NCBI GenBank assembly: GCA_965220415.1
Contig: OZ244829.1
Span: forward strand, 5,518,001-5,582,000
Length of the DNA: 64,000 nucleotides
Origin: JAJDTR01 sp965220415
GTDB lineage: Bacteria; Poribacteria; WGA-4E; JAJDTR01
Direction: 5' to 3'
The position numbers were made by a program, and so were the translations under genes. The notes under the pieces are model-generated. The model was given only the letters and a program-made list of their open reading frames with translations, was not told the origin of the DNA and did no database searches. Positions 17,336 to 24,980 of this stretch are shown here, piece by piece; within the stretch, counting starts at the first letter, position 1, and each line of letters starts with the position of its first letter.

Positions 17336-18160
17336 CTATTTTCCTCGTTTGATGACACCCCACGTCGTTGAGAGTTTTGAGTTAGGATCGACGCCGCGCC
17401 ATTCCGTCCAGGCGGTAATGTTTTGCTTAATCTCAGCGGTTGTCAATTTTCTGTCATAGATACGAACGAGTGCTACTGAACCGTTGAACGTCTGGTCGCG
17501 TTCTCCATAGCTATTCGCGCCGATAATGACTACCTCTATAGGGGTCTCCTTGTTGAATCTGCCACCCGGCAATGTATTCCTGATTCTGCCTTCGTGGTAT
17601 ATCTTCATCGGGTCTCCACTCACAAGAGTCATCCAAGTCCACACGCCTTCCTCGAGCCCCTTATTCGGTCTGAGTGCCGCAGTCACGTTACTGAATTGGC
17701 CTACAAGCTCGCCTACATCCGCCCAAAAAGCGAGCCGAATCGCATTTTCTCCTTTCAACTTGGCGGGCTGAAAGCCCACAAGTTGATTCCTAGGTGAATT
17801 TTGGTGGGAATCGCCATTCATTCTGAGGAGGAGATCGATGGTCCAGTCCTTGATGAACAGTTTGAGGTTGTCACCTTGGTCGCCCCAGCATTGACCAGAC
17901 TTCCTGTGGGTATAGAACTTCGAGATTGTATCAATACCAAGGTCAGGTATCACGATTGGGCCCTCTTCGAGTTCCGGCGGTTTTCCCGCACCTGATAATT
18001 CTCCACCGACCGTGCCGAGGTTCGTCCAAGCATTATCATGTGCCGGATTATCACGGGCGTCAAGATAGAGCAAAGCGCCGGGAACCAAGTCGGCGATTGC
18101 TACGGTGCAAATAGTTGCCAGACTAAATAACACTGCGTAAATTGATACAACTTTTTTCAT
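17336..18160 (-). CDS. Secreted LamG-like protein with TTWG tail (tandem copy 3)
   Basis: 274 residues. The signal peptide is the most diverged of the three (MKKVVSIYAVLFSLATICTV). The LamG-like core is the same (GALLYLDARDN, WTIDLLLRMN, GVWTWMTLVSG, GSVALVRIYDRKL) and the tail is SKLSTTWGVIKRGK. A strong GGAGGTGA precedes the start. It is the first gene of the triplet in the direction of transcription. No terminator hairpin is visible between copies, so all three may be read together. Confidence 0.78.
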   Translation of the reverse strand: MKKVVSIYAVLFSLATICTVAIADLVPGALLYLDARDNPAHDNAWTNLGTVGGELSGAGKPPELEEGPIVIPDLGIDTISKFYTHRKSGQCWGDQGDNLKLFIKDWTIDLLLRMNGDSHQNSPRNQLVGFQPAKLKGENAIRLAFWADVGELVGQFSNVTAALRPNKGLEEGVWTWMTLVSGDPMKIYHEGRIRNTLPGGRFNKETPIEVVIIGANSYGERDQTFNGSVALVRIYDRKLTTAEIKQNITAWTEWRGVDPNSKLSTTWGVIKRGK

Positions 18161-18282
18161 CTGAACTTCACCTCCTGAATCAAAAACTCGATGTGATGAC
18201 TCATGGGTTCGAAAGATTACTGAATCGGTTTGTCGGAGATATCCTTGCTGACTAATTCGGCGATATCGCCGTAGGGAATAAC

Positions 18283-18319
18283 GATCAAGCGAGTGGATAG
18301 CGAGTGCGATAGCAATCCC
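18283..18319 (+). repeat. R37 element in a hairpin loop
   Basis: It sits exactly at the centre of a 14-bp perfect inverted repeat (18271-18284 and 18320-18333). It ends GCGATAGCAATCCC. Confidence 0.8.
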
Positions 18320-18502
18320 TCGTTATTCCCTACAAAAACCAAGAGCGGCTACGATATGGCTTTTACGTCACTACTCAAGCAAGCTCTCAATGGACTGCGC
18401 CGCTGTATCGCTACGATTATAAAGATTCGTAGTTCATTATGATAGCCGTGCAGCTTATCGCGGGTTGGGCGCGAGTTCCTTCACACCCCATACGGTAGGT
18501 GC

Positions 18503-18539
18503 GATCAAGCGAATGGATAATGAGTGCGATAGAGATCCC
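18503..18539 (+). repeat. R37 element
   Basis: It interrupts a GTAGGTGCG hairpin whose empty form is at 51950-51976. The target reads GTGCGATTTCC when empty and GTGCGATCAAG...GATCCCTTTCC when filled. Confidence 0.8.
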
Positions 18540-18661
18540 TTTCCAACCGCACCGGCACCTACGGAAACCAGCGTCATGAGTCATCTGCTGTGGTGCACCC
18601 ATCAACGAATGAGTTGGTATTCCATCGCCCGTGTCTACATGGCGATCAACAGTTTAAGACA

Positions 18662-19648
18662 TTAGAGACCGCGTGACTGCGATCCATGACGCTTAACTTG
18701 ATCCCTATGGGGCGCGAGTTTCTTCACTCTACCCCAAGTTGTGCTTGTTTTGGAAGCGGGGGACACAGCTAATCCTAGCGGGCTAATGTCGGGCTCGGAA
18801 TCGCGCGCATTACCGCCATGGCTAAGTTGTTTAATATATCTTCCATTGGAGGCCATTAAGTGAATCGAGCTGTGGTCCCCGATGCCGTCCCAGACATAAT
18901 ATGCGATCGCTTGTCCATCCGGAGACCATGCGGGTCCCCAATGATGTTCTTCATTGTGCGTAAGCTGCACCCGATTTCTACCATCCGCACCCACCACATA
19001 GATGTGACCGAATCCTTTGTGCTCCACATCGTATGCTATCCGCCTCCCATCGGGAGAAAACGATGGGCTCGATTTACCTCCTGAATCGTCCGTCACCTTT
19101 TTGCGCCCCTGTCCGCCAACGCCTATCACGTAAATTTCGCCGTGCATGAATGAAATCTGTTTTCCATCCGGAGACCATGATGGATACCTCGCCTCGTCTT
19201 CAAGCTTCTCACGATTCCTACCATCGGCATCCATCACTTCGATACGATCTTCCCTATCGCCGACGGAGAACGCAATCTTACCTCCATCGGGAGACCAATC
19301 TGGATCCGATTTGTTCCACGGTCCATTTGTCAATCTAATCGGGTTCTTTCCATCAGCGTTCATTACGTAAATTTCACCGGTCCCGTCTCTCCATGACTCG
19401 AATGCAATCTTCGTCCCGTCAGGAGACCAATCCGGTGCGCCGTCGAACGCTGGGTGGTTTGTCAGGTTTTCTTGGTTTCCTCCATCTGCATCCATTACAT
19501 AGATTTCAGCGTTGCCATCTCTCAAGGATTTGAAGACGATTCGACCTGTGTTGGAGGCGAGCGCGTTTTTCAACCACAGTTCCTCACTCGTCATACAGAC
19601 GCACAGTCCTGCAAACAGTAGACATCTAGCTGCCAGTTTGCATCGCAT
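18662..19648 (-). CDS. Secreted TolB-like WD40/PD40 beta-propeller protein
   Basis: 328 residues with a strong AGGAGG before the ATG. A signal peptide (MRCKLAARCLLFAGLCVCMT) is followed by six PD40 units of the form W/F-S-P-D-G-x-x-I-A-[FY], alternating with E-I-Y-V-M-[DN]-A-D-G. This is a six-bladed propeller like the C-terminal domain of TolB. The conserved tail ASKTSTTWGRVKK follows the propeller but here does not end the protein: 17 more residues (LAPHRDQVKRHGSQSRGL) are added by DNA that begins GGGATCAAG, like the left end of R37. Propellers of this kind usually bind proteins at the envelope. Monocistronic. Confidence 0.82.
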   Translation of the reverse strand: MRCKLAARCLLFAGLCVCMTSEELWLKNALASNTGRIVFKSLRDGNAEIYVMDADGGNQENLTNHPAFDGAPDWSPDGTKIAFESWRDGTGEIYVMNADGKNPIRLTNGPWNKSDPDWSPDGGKIAFSVGDREDRIEVMDADGRNREKLEDEARYPSWSPDGKQISFMHGEIYVIGVGGQGRKKVTDDSGGKSSPSFSPDGRRIAYDVEHKGFGHIYVVGADGRNRVQLTHNEEHHWGPAWSPDGQAIAYYVWDGIGDHSSIHLMASNGRYIKQLSHGGNARDSEPDISPLGLAVSPASKTSTTWGRVKKLAPHRDQVKRHGSQSRGL

Positions 19649-20125
19649 TTTGTCCTCCTTGGTTGAGGGTCAAATGAGCAATAAAGTAGCTCGCTTTGAG
19701 CGGGTGCACGGGTACTGTTTGGACGCGCTCTCAACCATTACGTGACGACCTCGACACTGGTGAAATTTTCAGAACCGGCTTAAAAACCTAATTCCAACAA
19801 CTCCGTTTTCCTTGAAACAGATTCTTGTGCGTAAAATCCGCCTAATTCGGCGATATGGCTTTGCCTCACTATTCAAAGAAGCTCTAAGGTTACCGACGTG
19901 TTTGGATTGGAATATATTATACCTCAATAGCACAATAATGGGAACAGAAAAGTCACCCAGAGGAAACGCATCTTATTATATAGAGAGTGTCTCATGGTGG
20001 TAGAATGTAGGATTACTGCTGGGTTTCACTCAATTTCTGGCGCATTCAAGCAAAGTGGGCACTCAAAAACACCTCGAAGAACGGTGATATTAACGCATTC
20101 CTATTCAACCCAACCTCCAATACCT

Positions 20126-20322
20126 AAGAACCTGTTTGAAAAATACACTTGTAGGGTGCGCATTGCGCACCAGCCTCTAAAGCCCCAGAGAGGATCAAGC
20201 GAACGAATAGTGAGTGCGATAGAGATCCCACAGGTGTACAACAAGCCACGGTAGAAACATGAAAAACCACTCATCAAATGGCAAAAAATGGCATTGGCAC
20301 CTATTATTCAAACAGGGTCTAA
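20126..20322. repeat. MITE-1 copy
   Basis: Terminal inverted repeats AAGAACCTGTTTGAA and TTCAAACAGGGTCTAA. The interior has the GTAGGGTGCGCATTGCGCACC hairpin at 20151-20171 and one R37 element. Confidence 0.75.
20193..20229 (+). repeat. R37 element
   Basis: 37-bp copy inside MITE-1, next to the short hairpin containing GCCCCAGAG. Confidence 0.75.
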
Positions 20323-20410
20323 GAAGGTTATCACAAACTGGCTCTTCAGAGTGAAGTGTGGAAAATGAGATTGGACATCGTTCCAAATTAATCCTAGAGG
20401 CTGGTGCGCA

Positions 20411-20484
20411 GGAAATCTCTATCCGGAATTACTATCGCACTCCTCGTTCAGTCGTTTGATCGTTCTCTATTCGGTCGCTTAATC
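20411..20484 (-). repeat. R37 element, nested pair (minus strand)
   Basis: The outer copy (GGAAATCTCTAT at left, GGTCGCTTAATC at right) is split by an inner 38-bp copy at 20424-20461. The whole lies between hairpin-like arms GGTGCG and CGCACC. Confidence 0.7.
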
Positions 20485-20620
20485 GCACCTACCGTTGTGA
20501 TAGAACAGTTTCTTGTGACACTCTCGTAAGCATTAAACACGTAGCGAATGAACAATTTAGATGCATTTCCCTTGTGTGACGATATTTGAAAACTTGCCAA
20601 ATATGGAAGAGCGTGCTATA

Positions 20621-20860
20621 ATGGCTATTAACATCAAATGGTTGGGAGAAGTTGTTACAAGTGGCAACGAGACTGCCAAGAGAGTTGGGTAGAATCACTG
20701 CAATACTCAACTCCAATACGGTTTTCGGTCTTTCCGAGAAAGTTCTGAAGGTAAGGGCTGGCTTGTATCCGACAAACCTGTTAATGTCGTTGCCCTTGCG
20801 CCTCCTTGGAAAGTAGCCGGTACGTTCTGGAGATTTGCTGGCGGATATCGGAATTTTCAG
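20621..20860 (+). pseudogene. Remnant related to the gene at 1-474
   Basis: In one frame 20759-20830 reads WLVSDKPVNVVALAPPWKVA. This parallels the block around DKYISHRPVNLNALVAPWEA of the first gene, with matching bases (for example CCTGTTAAT and GCCCTT). Frame changes and an in-frame TAG upstream leave no intact gene. Only about 30 residues are clearly alike. Confidence 0.35.
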
Positions 20861-20953
20861 CCTAGTACAATTATACATAAGATAAGCGTTTATCAATGCA
20901 CTCCGAAGGTAGGAGACGTCATACATCTATGACAACCGCACTAGAGGTGATGG

Positions 20954-21874
20954 ATGATTCCAAAATATAGCGATATACCATACGTTTTGGACAAGGACCT
21001 TGGGCGTCCACAGCTACCAAAAGTCGATGCTTACTGCCGCACCAATTCTGAGGGGAGACCGATTGTCGAGCTGACCCCCGCACAAAAATTTGCGTTTGAT
21101 TTGCGTGGATGGCTGCTTGTTCCGGGCGTATTGTCGGAAGAGGAGATGGAGCCAATGCGGGAGCACATCGAACGGCTTCATACAAATCCGGACTCGATTC
21201 CGGAGAAGGACAGATCGGCAATCGGGGGAGCTTGCGCCAGCCTCACTGATCATCCGGTGCTAGTCGGCTTCATGAACGAGTTTGTCTATAATCCGTTCAC
21301 TGACGGCACCAAGAGTGGGGCTATAGGAAGTCAGCATTGCTACGGTTTTCGACTCGATTCATCCCATTCGCAGTACCGGCCCGCGAACGAGGAAACTCCC
21401 GAGGTTCCCAACAAAGGAAAATTCGTGCCGCACAACGGAAGCGGAATGATGCGCCTACCCGGTGATCACCACACCTATCACGCCTTTCCGGGTCAGGCGA
21501 AATCAATTTTGACGCGCGCTGTTTGGGAGTTAAACCCTGTAAAAAAAGGAATGGGCGGTACCCTCTTTGTGAGCGGAAGTCACAAATCCGCCTTCCCCAC
21601 TCCTGAAGAGGCAATTACAGACATGGACTCGCCATTTTGGGACACCTACAGTTGTCCGGCAGGTTCGGTGCTCTTTTTTACGGAGGCGGTGACTCATAGC
21701 CCGAGTGTGTGGACAAATGCGGACAACCCGAGGATGGCTGTTTTCAATCTATACAACATCGTCGGCAGCAAGTGGTCGCAATGGGAACCTCACCCGGATC
21801 TGCTGAAAGAGATGCCGCCGCAGCGGCAAACGCTGTTTCGGCCCGTCTATGTAAATAGAAACGTTGTTGCGTGA
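20954..21874 (+). CDS. PhyH-family protein with HxG instead of HxD
   Basis: 306 residues, with GAGGTGA just upstream of the ATG. The double-stranded beta-helix of Fe(II)/2-oxoglutarate oxygenases is suggested by the VSGSHKSAFP block, shared with the other PhyH genes here, and by FFTEAVTHSP with the distal His248. The first metal motif reads VPHNGSG, so His160 is followed two residues later by Gly162 instead of the usual Asp. In nonheme iron halogenases of this superfamily the same Asp is replaced by Ala or Gly. The N-terminal half has FDLRGWLLVPGVLSEEEM, the usual PhyH start. It heads a run of four PhyH genes, so it may act on a related substrate. It could also be a catalytically altered paralogue. 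Confidence 0.75.
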   Translation: MIPKYSDIPYVLDKDLGRPQLPKVDAYCRTNSEGRPIVELTPAQKFAFDLRGWLLVPGVLSEEEMEPMREHIERLHTNPDSIPEKDRSAIGGACASLTDHPVLVGFMNEFVYNPFTDGTKSGAIGSQHCYGFRLDSSHSQYRPANEETPEVPNKGKFVPHNGSGMMRLPGDHHTYHAFPGQAKSILTRAVWELNPVKKGMGGTLFVSGSHKSAFPTPEEAITDMDSPFWDTYSCPAGSVLFFTEAVTHSPSVWTNADNPRMAVFNLYNIVGSKWSQWEPHPDLLKEMPPQRQTLFRPVYVNRNVVA

Positions 21875-21958
21875 AGCGCTGAATCTGACTGCACTGCTAT
21901 CGCGGTGCATACCCACCTAGAGTGTCAACTTTTGACACGAATCCCCATCTCCGACATT

Positions 21959-22831
21959 ATGACAGATCAGAAAATCACAGAATCTTACGAACAGAACGGT
22001 TTCGTTGTCGTTGACAATATCATTGATGAAGCCGAACTGGATCCCATGCGGAACTTCATCAAGACTAAGGTAGACGAATATGCCCGTGAACAGTACGCGG
22101 AGGGTAAACTTTCGTCGCTTTATGAGGAGGAATCCTTCACTCGCCGTTATGCCGCTATCTGTGAAGAACAGGAGCTTGCGCCCCGCGGATGGCACTTGGG
22201 TTCTTTTGGCCGCGAATTTTACGACCTTTACAAGCTGCCGAGGATCCTTCACGTGATAGACCTTATCCTTGGACCTGAGGTGTCGAATATCGGGGACCCA
22301 GCGCTACGGACGAAACTACCCGGCAGCGAAATTACGTCGTTTCCATGGCACCAGGACAGCCAGTACGTGGACCAGTCCACAATCGGAAAGAAGGAGAGGC
22401 ACACGGAACATCTGCATATGGTCACCGTGTGGGTGCCGCTTGTGGAGGCGACAGTAGAAAACGGCTGCTGCTGGGTCATTCCGGGGAGTCACCGCTGGGG
22501 CTTGCTTGACGGTGCGCGCGGCGAGGACTCGAACGTCCGGATGGAGGAGGATGTGGAGGAGCGCGGTACCCCGGTTCCGATTCCGCTCAAAACGGGAGGC
22601 GCCATATTTTTCTCGAACCTGTGTGTGCATTGCAGCAAACTGAACACCACGAAGGACTCTCGATGGAGCATCGACTTTCGATATTTTCCCACTCCGGATA
22701 GGGCAGACCTGAACACGGAACAACGGAAAGCGGCTGACTTCGTGAAAAACAAGACGCGGCCGCTTGTCGTGCTATCCAAGGGACCCAAAACCAGCTTTGA
22801 GGAATGGGAAACAGTGATTCGCAGAAAGTGA
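21959..22831 (+). CDS. PhyH-family Fe(II)/2-oxoglutarate dioxygenase (tandem copy A)
   Basis: 290 residues from the ATG at 21959. The upstream GTG (21905) and TTG (21932) are in frame, and the short upstream peptide is partly conserved in copy B, so the start is not certain; no clear Shine-Dalgarno sequence is present for any of them. Metal ligands are all visible: His131 and Asp133 (PWHQDSQY) and distal His224 (CVHCSKL). Arg235 (SRWSIDFRY) suits 2-oxoglutarate binding. The PGSHRWG turn is typical. The family hydroxylates small substrates in the cytoplasm. Paired with copy B, 1028 bases downstream. Confidence 0.87.
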   Translation: MTDQKITESYEQNGFVVVDNIIDEAELDPMRNFIKTKVDEYAREQYAEGKLSSLYEEESFTRRYAAICEEQELAPRGWHLGSFGREFYDLYKLPRILHVIDLILGPEVSNIGDPALRTKLPGSEITSFPWHQDSQYVDQSTIGKKERHTEHLHMVTVWVPLVEATVENGCCWVIPGSHRWGLLDGARGEDSNVRMEEDVEERGTPVPIPLKTGGAIFFSNLCVHCSKLNTTKDSRWSIDFRYFPTPDRADLNTEQRKAADFVKNKTRPLVVLSKGPKTSFEEWETVIRRK

Positions 22832-22986
22832 CCCCAGTCTGAGAGTTGTGTGCCCGCGCTTGCTGATGCTAGATGAAACTTCCACCGAATAGAATCAACG
22901 GCAAATGAGTGCTTGTTTCAGGGCAGACGCTGCACGGCCGAATCTAACTACACTTCCTCTTGACACGATCCTTCATCTCCACTATT

Positions 22987-23859
22987 ATGACAGATCGAGA
23001 AATCAAAGATTCATACGAGCAGAACGGTTTCGTTGTCGTTGAAAATATTATAGATGAATCCGAACTGGATCCGATGCGGGATTTCATCAAGAATAGGGTG
23101 GACAAATATGCGCGCGAACAGTACGCCGAGGGAAAACTTTCGTCGCTCTATGAAGACGAGCCCTTTACGCGCCGCTATGCTGCCATTTGCGAGAATCAAG
23201 GGATACAGCCGCGTGGCTGGAAGCACGGCATTTTTGGCCGCGAATTCTACGATCTCTATACCATCCCGAGCATCATTCGTGTCGTCCACCTTTTTCTGGG
23301 CTCCGAAGTCTCGAGCGACGGTCGCTCGGGCCTGAGGACAAAACTCCCCGACAATATGGTAGATTCGTTTCCATGGCACCAAGACAGTCAATATTACGAC
23401 CAGCCGACAATCGGAAAAAGGGAGCGGCATACCGAACCCCTGCACGTGGTCAGTGCGTGGCTTCCGCTCGTGGAGGCAACAGTCGATAACGGCTGCCTTT
23501 GGTTTATTCCGGGGAGTCACCGCTGGGGCCTGCTTGACGGCGCGCGCCGCGAGGATTCAAACGTTCGGATGGATGAGGATGTGGAAACACGGGGCACGCC
23601 CGTTCCGGTTCCCGTCAAAACGGGAAGCGCCTTATTTTTCTCGAACTTGTGCATACATAGCAGCAAACTGAACACGACGAAGGATTCTCGATGGAGCATC
23701 GACTTTCGCTACTTTCCGACGCCTGATCGGGCAGACATGAACCCTGAACAACGAAAGGCGGCTACCTACATGGCAAGCAGAACCTGGCCATTCGTCGTGA
23801 TTTCAAAGGGGCCCAAGACCAGCTTTGAAGAATGGGAGGCGAAGTATCAAAGGAAGTAA
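22987..23859 (+). CDS. PhyH-family Fe(II)/2-oxoglutarate dioxygenase (tandem copy B)
   Basis: 290 residues, the same length as copy A and very similar throughout. The HxD motif is in place (PWHQDSQY, His131/Asp133), as are the distal His (CIHSSKL) and the SRWSIDFRYFPTPDRAD block. The duplication includes the leader: the 30 bases before the ATG match those of copy A and contain TTGACACGA. Differences cluster in residues 70-115 and around the C-terminus, which may reflect substrate change. A MITE-1 follows 30 bases after the stop. Confidence 0.87.
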   Translation: MTDREIKDSYEQNGFVVVENIIDESELDPMRDFIKNRVDKYAREQYAEGKLSSLYEDEPFTRRYAAICENQGIQPRGWKHGIFGREFYDLYTIPSIIRVVHLFLGSEVSSDGRSGLRTKLPDNMVDSFPWHQDSQYYDQPTIGKRERHTEPLHVVSAWLPLVEATVDNGCLWFIPGSHRWGLLDGARREDSNVRMDEDVETRGTPVPVPVKTGSALFFSNLCIHSSKLNTTKDSRWSIDFRYFPTPDRADMNPEQRKAATYMASRTWPFVVISKGPKTSFEEWEAKYQRK

Positions 23860-23888
23860 CCGCAACGTGGCCGCGCGTTGCCATGGAC

Positions 23889-24057
23889 TAAGAGCCTGTT
23901 TGAAAAGTACATTTGTAGGGTGCGATCAACCGACTGATTAAGGAGGGCGATAGAGATCCCCTGCGCACCAGCCTTTAAAAGCACCAGCGGGGCGGTAGGT
24001 AATAACACTCCAAACCTCCAAAAATGATTTTCCATTGACTTTTCAGACAAGTTCTAA
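23889..24057. repeat. MITE-1 copy
   Basis: It starts TAAGAGCCTGTTTGAAAA and ends with the degraded TTTTCAGACAAGTTCTAA. It is a sibling of 60946-61113, with the same variant interior (AACACTCCAAACCTCC) and an R37 at the same position. Confidence 0.75.
23924..23960 (+). repeat. R37 element
   Basis: 37 bp, inserted in the GGTGCGCACTGCGCACC hairpin of MITE-1. Empty hairpins are at 28139-28159, 31404-31424 and 48012-48032. Confidence 0.8.
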
Positions 24058-24109
24058 GGTGAGCACAATCAAGAAACGCAGCGGTAAGATGTAATCTTGA
24101 GGTGTCGTT

Positions 24110-24946
24110 ATGGATGATTGTGAACGTTATCTTTTCGATCTAAGCGGTTTTCTGCATATCCCCGGTCTGCTATCGGCGAACGAAGCGCAGCGGCTGCATG
24201 AAGCGGCGGTTGAGCTTGAGGAACATGCGCTTGCCTGCCGACACAATTCTCCCAAATGGCGGGCGGTTTGGGGGCATGAGTATTGGCAGAATCAACAACA
24301 TGCCTATTTCGCACAGATGAACGGTGCCGATGATGCCAGAACGCTGATGATTGAGGATTTCTGGCTGTATCCCGACGCGTTCGACATGCTGATTGGTCAT
24401 GATCGAACCATGTCGTATGTGCGGCGCATTATCCAAAGCGAGATCAGCATCAACAATTCTGAATTGAGGATAAGGTACACCAATAACGCCAGTGGAATGC
24501 ACTTGGGGCATCCGGATGGACGGCGCCAGAAATATCGTTACGAGGTGATTGATGGCGAGATTCAGGCTACGATGGTGCGAATGATATATTTCCTACACGA
24601 CGTATCCATGGACGAAGGTCCCACCTGCTTTGTTCCCGGTTCGCACCGCAACGCATTTCCGGTACCGGTTAAGACTGCATCCGTAGAGGATGAGCCGGGC
24701 GTTGTCGGGATACCCGTGAAAGCGGGTGACGGTATACTGTTTACAGAGGCGTGCCGGCATGGCGGGTTTGCCAACCGAAGTGAAAAGACACGTTATACGC
24801 TGCATGTCGGTTACGGTCCCCACTTCCTGAAATCGCAGAACATTTCGACCATGGATGAACCGGTGAATGTGACGGAGGAACTCCTTGGTCGACTGTCCGA
24901 TACCCAACGGCAGCTTGTCGTTCCCACCGTACGAGTTGCTTTATAG
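24110..24946 (+). CDS. PhyH-family Fe(II)/2-oxoglutarate dioxygenase
   Basis: 278 residues, with GAGGTG 6 bases before the ATG. It starts RYLFDLSGFLHIPGLLSANE, the usual PhyH opening. Metal ligands: His134 and Asp136 (GHPDG) and distal His217 (ACRHGG). Arg of SEKTRYTLHVGY fits 2-oxoglutarate binding, and the turn VPGSHRNAFP is shared with the 20954 protein. It is the fourth PhyH gene in a row but is not a close copy of the tandem pair, so the cluster mixes old and recent paralogues. Separated from them by a MITE, so probably with its own promoter. Substrate unknown. Confidence 0.87.
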   Translation: MDDCERYLFDLSGFLHIPGLLSANEAQRLHEAAVELEEHALACRHNSPKWRAVWGHEYWQNQQHAYFAQMNGADDARTLMIEDFWLYPDAFDMLIGHDRTMSYVRRIIQSEISINNSELRIRYTNNASGMHLGHPDGRRQKYRYEVIDGEIQATMVRMIYFLHDVSMDEGPTCFVPGSHRNAFPVPVKTASVEDEPGVVGIPVKAGDGILFTEACRHGGFANRSEKTRYTLHVGYGPHFLKSQNISTMDEPVNVTEELLGRLSDTQRQLVVPTVRVAL

Positions 24947-24980
24947 TCCTCCAAAATGTCAGGAGGCTACATCGTTCCGA

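Larger units (their letters stand above)
15384..18160 (-). repeat. Tandem triplication, 976-bp period
   Basis: Start codons lie at 16208, 17184 and 18160 and stops at 15384, 16360 and 17336: both sets are spaced by exactly 976. The intergenic spacers are also conserved (for example the string TCCGGAAGGATTTGAATTTT at about 16289 and 17260). No net insertion or deletion has accumulated, although many substitutions have. Confidence 0.9.
18161..18661. other. Repeat-containing intergenic region
   Basis: It holds the hairpin with arms GTAGGGAATAACGA and TCGTTATTCCCTAC (18271-18333) and a second GTAGG hairpin near 18495-18567, each occupied by an R37 element. The stretch around 18350-18400 (CGATATGGCTTT, then CAAGCTCTCAA) resembles the right end of MITE-1 and also 19850-19888. 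No gene is supported. Confidence 0.5.
19959..20574. repeat. MITE-5, copy interrupted by MITE-1
   Basis: It is bounded by AGGAAACGCATCTTA at the left and an inverted, degenerate TAGATGCATTTCCCTT at the right. The left part (to about 20118) is the reverse complement of 48330-48490 and has the same peptide-like reading (MVVEC, then SGHSKTP). Confidence 0.55.
19649..20953. other. Long non-coding region of nested repeats
   Basis: 1.3 kb without an intact gene. It contains an end fragment resembling MITE-1 (19850-19888), a MITE-5 copy (19959-20574) into which a MITE-1 copy (20126-20322) and R37 elements have inserted, and a fragment similar to the gene at 1-474. Confidence 0.6.

Noticed and set aside
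19994..20254. 86-codon frame beginning MVVEC as a gene
   Set aside because: It runs through the junction of MITE-5 and MITE-1 and through an R37 element, so most of it is repeat sequence; only the short MITE-5 part is conserved in another copy.
21905..21958. GTG at 21905 as the start of PhyH copy A
   Set aside because: The extra 18 residues are only partly matched in copy B and no Shine-Dalgarno sequence precedes it; ATG at 21959 gives equal 290-residue lengths in both copies.
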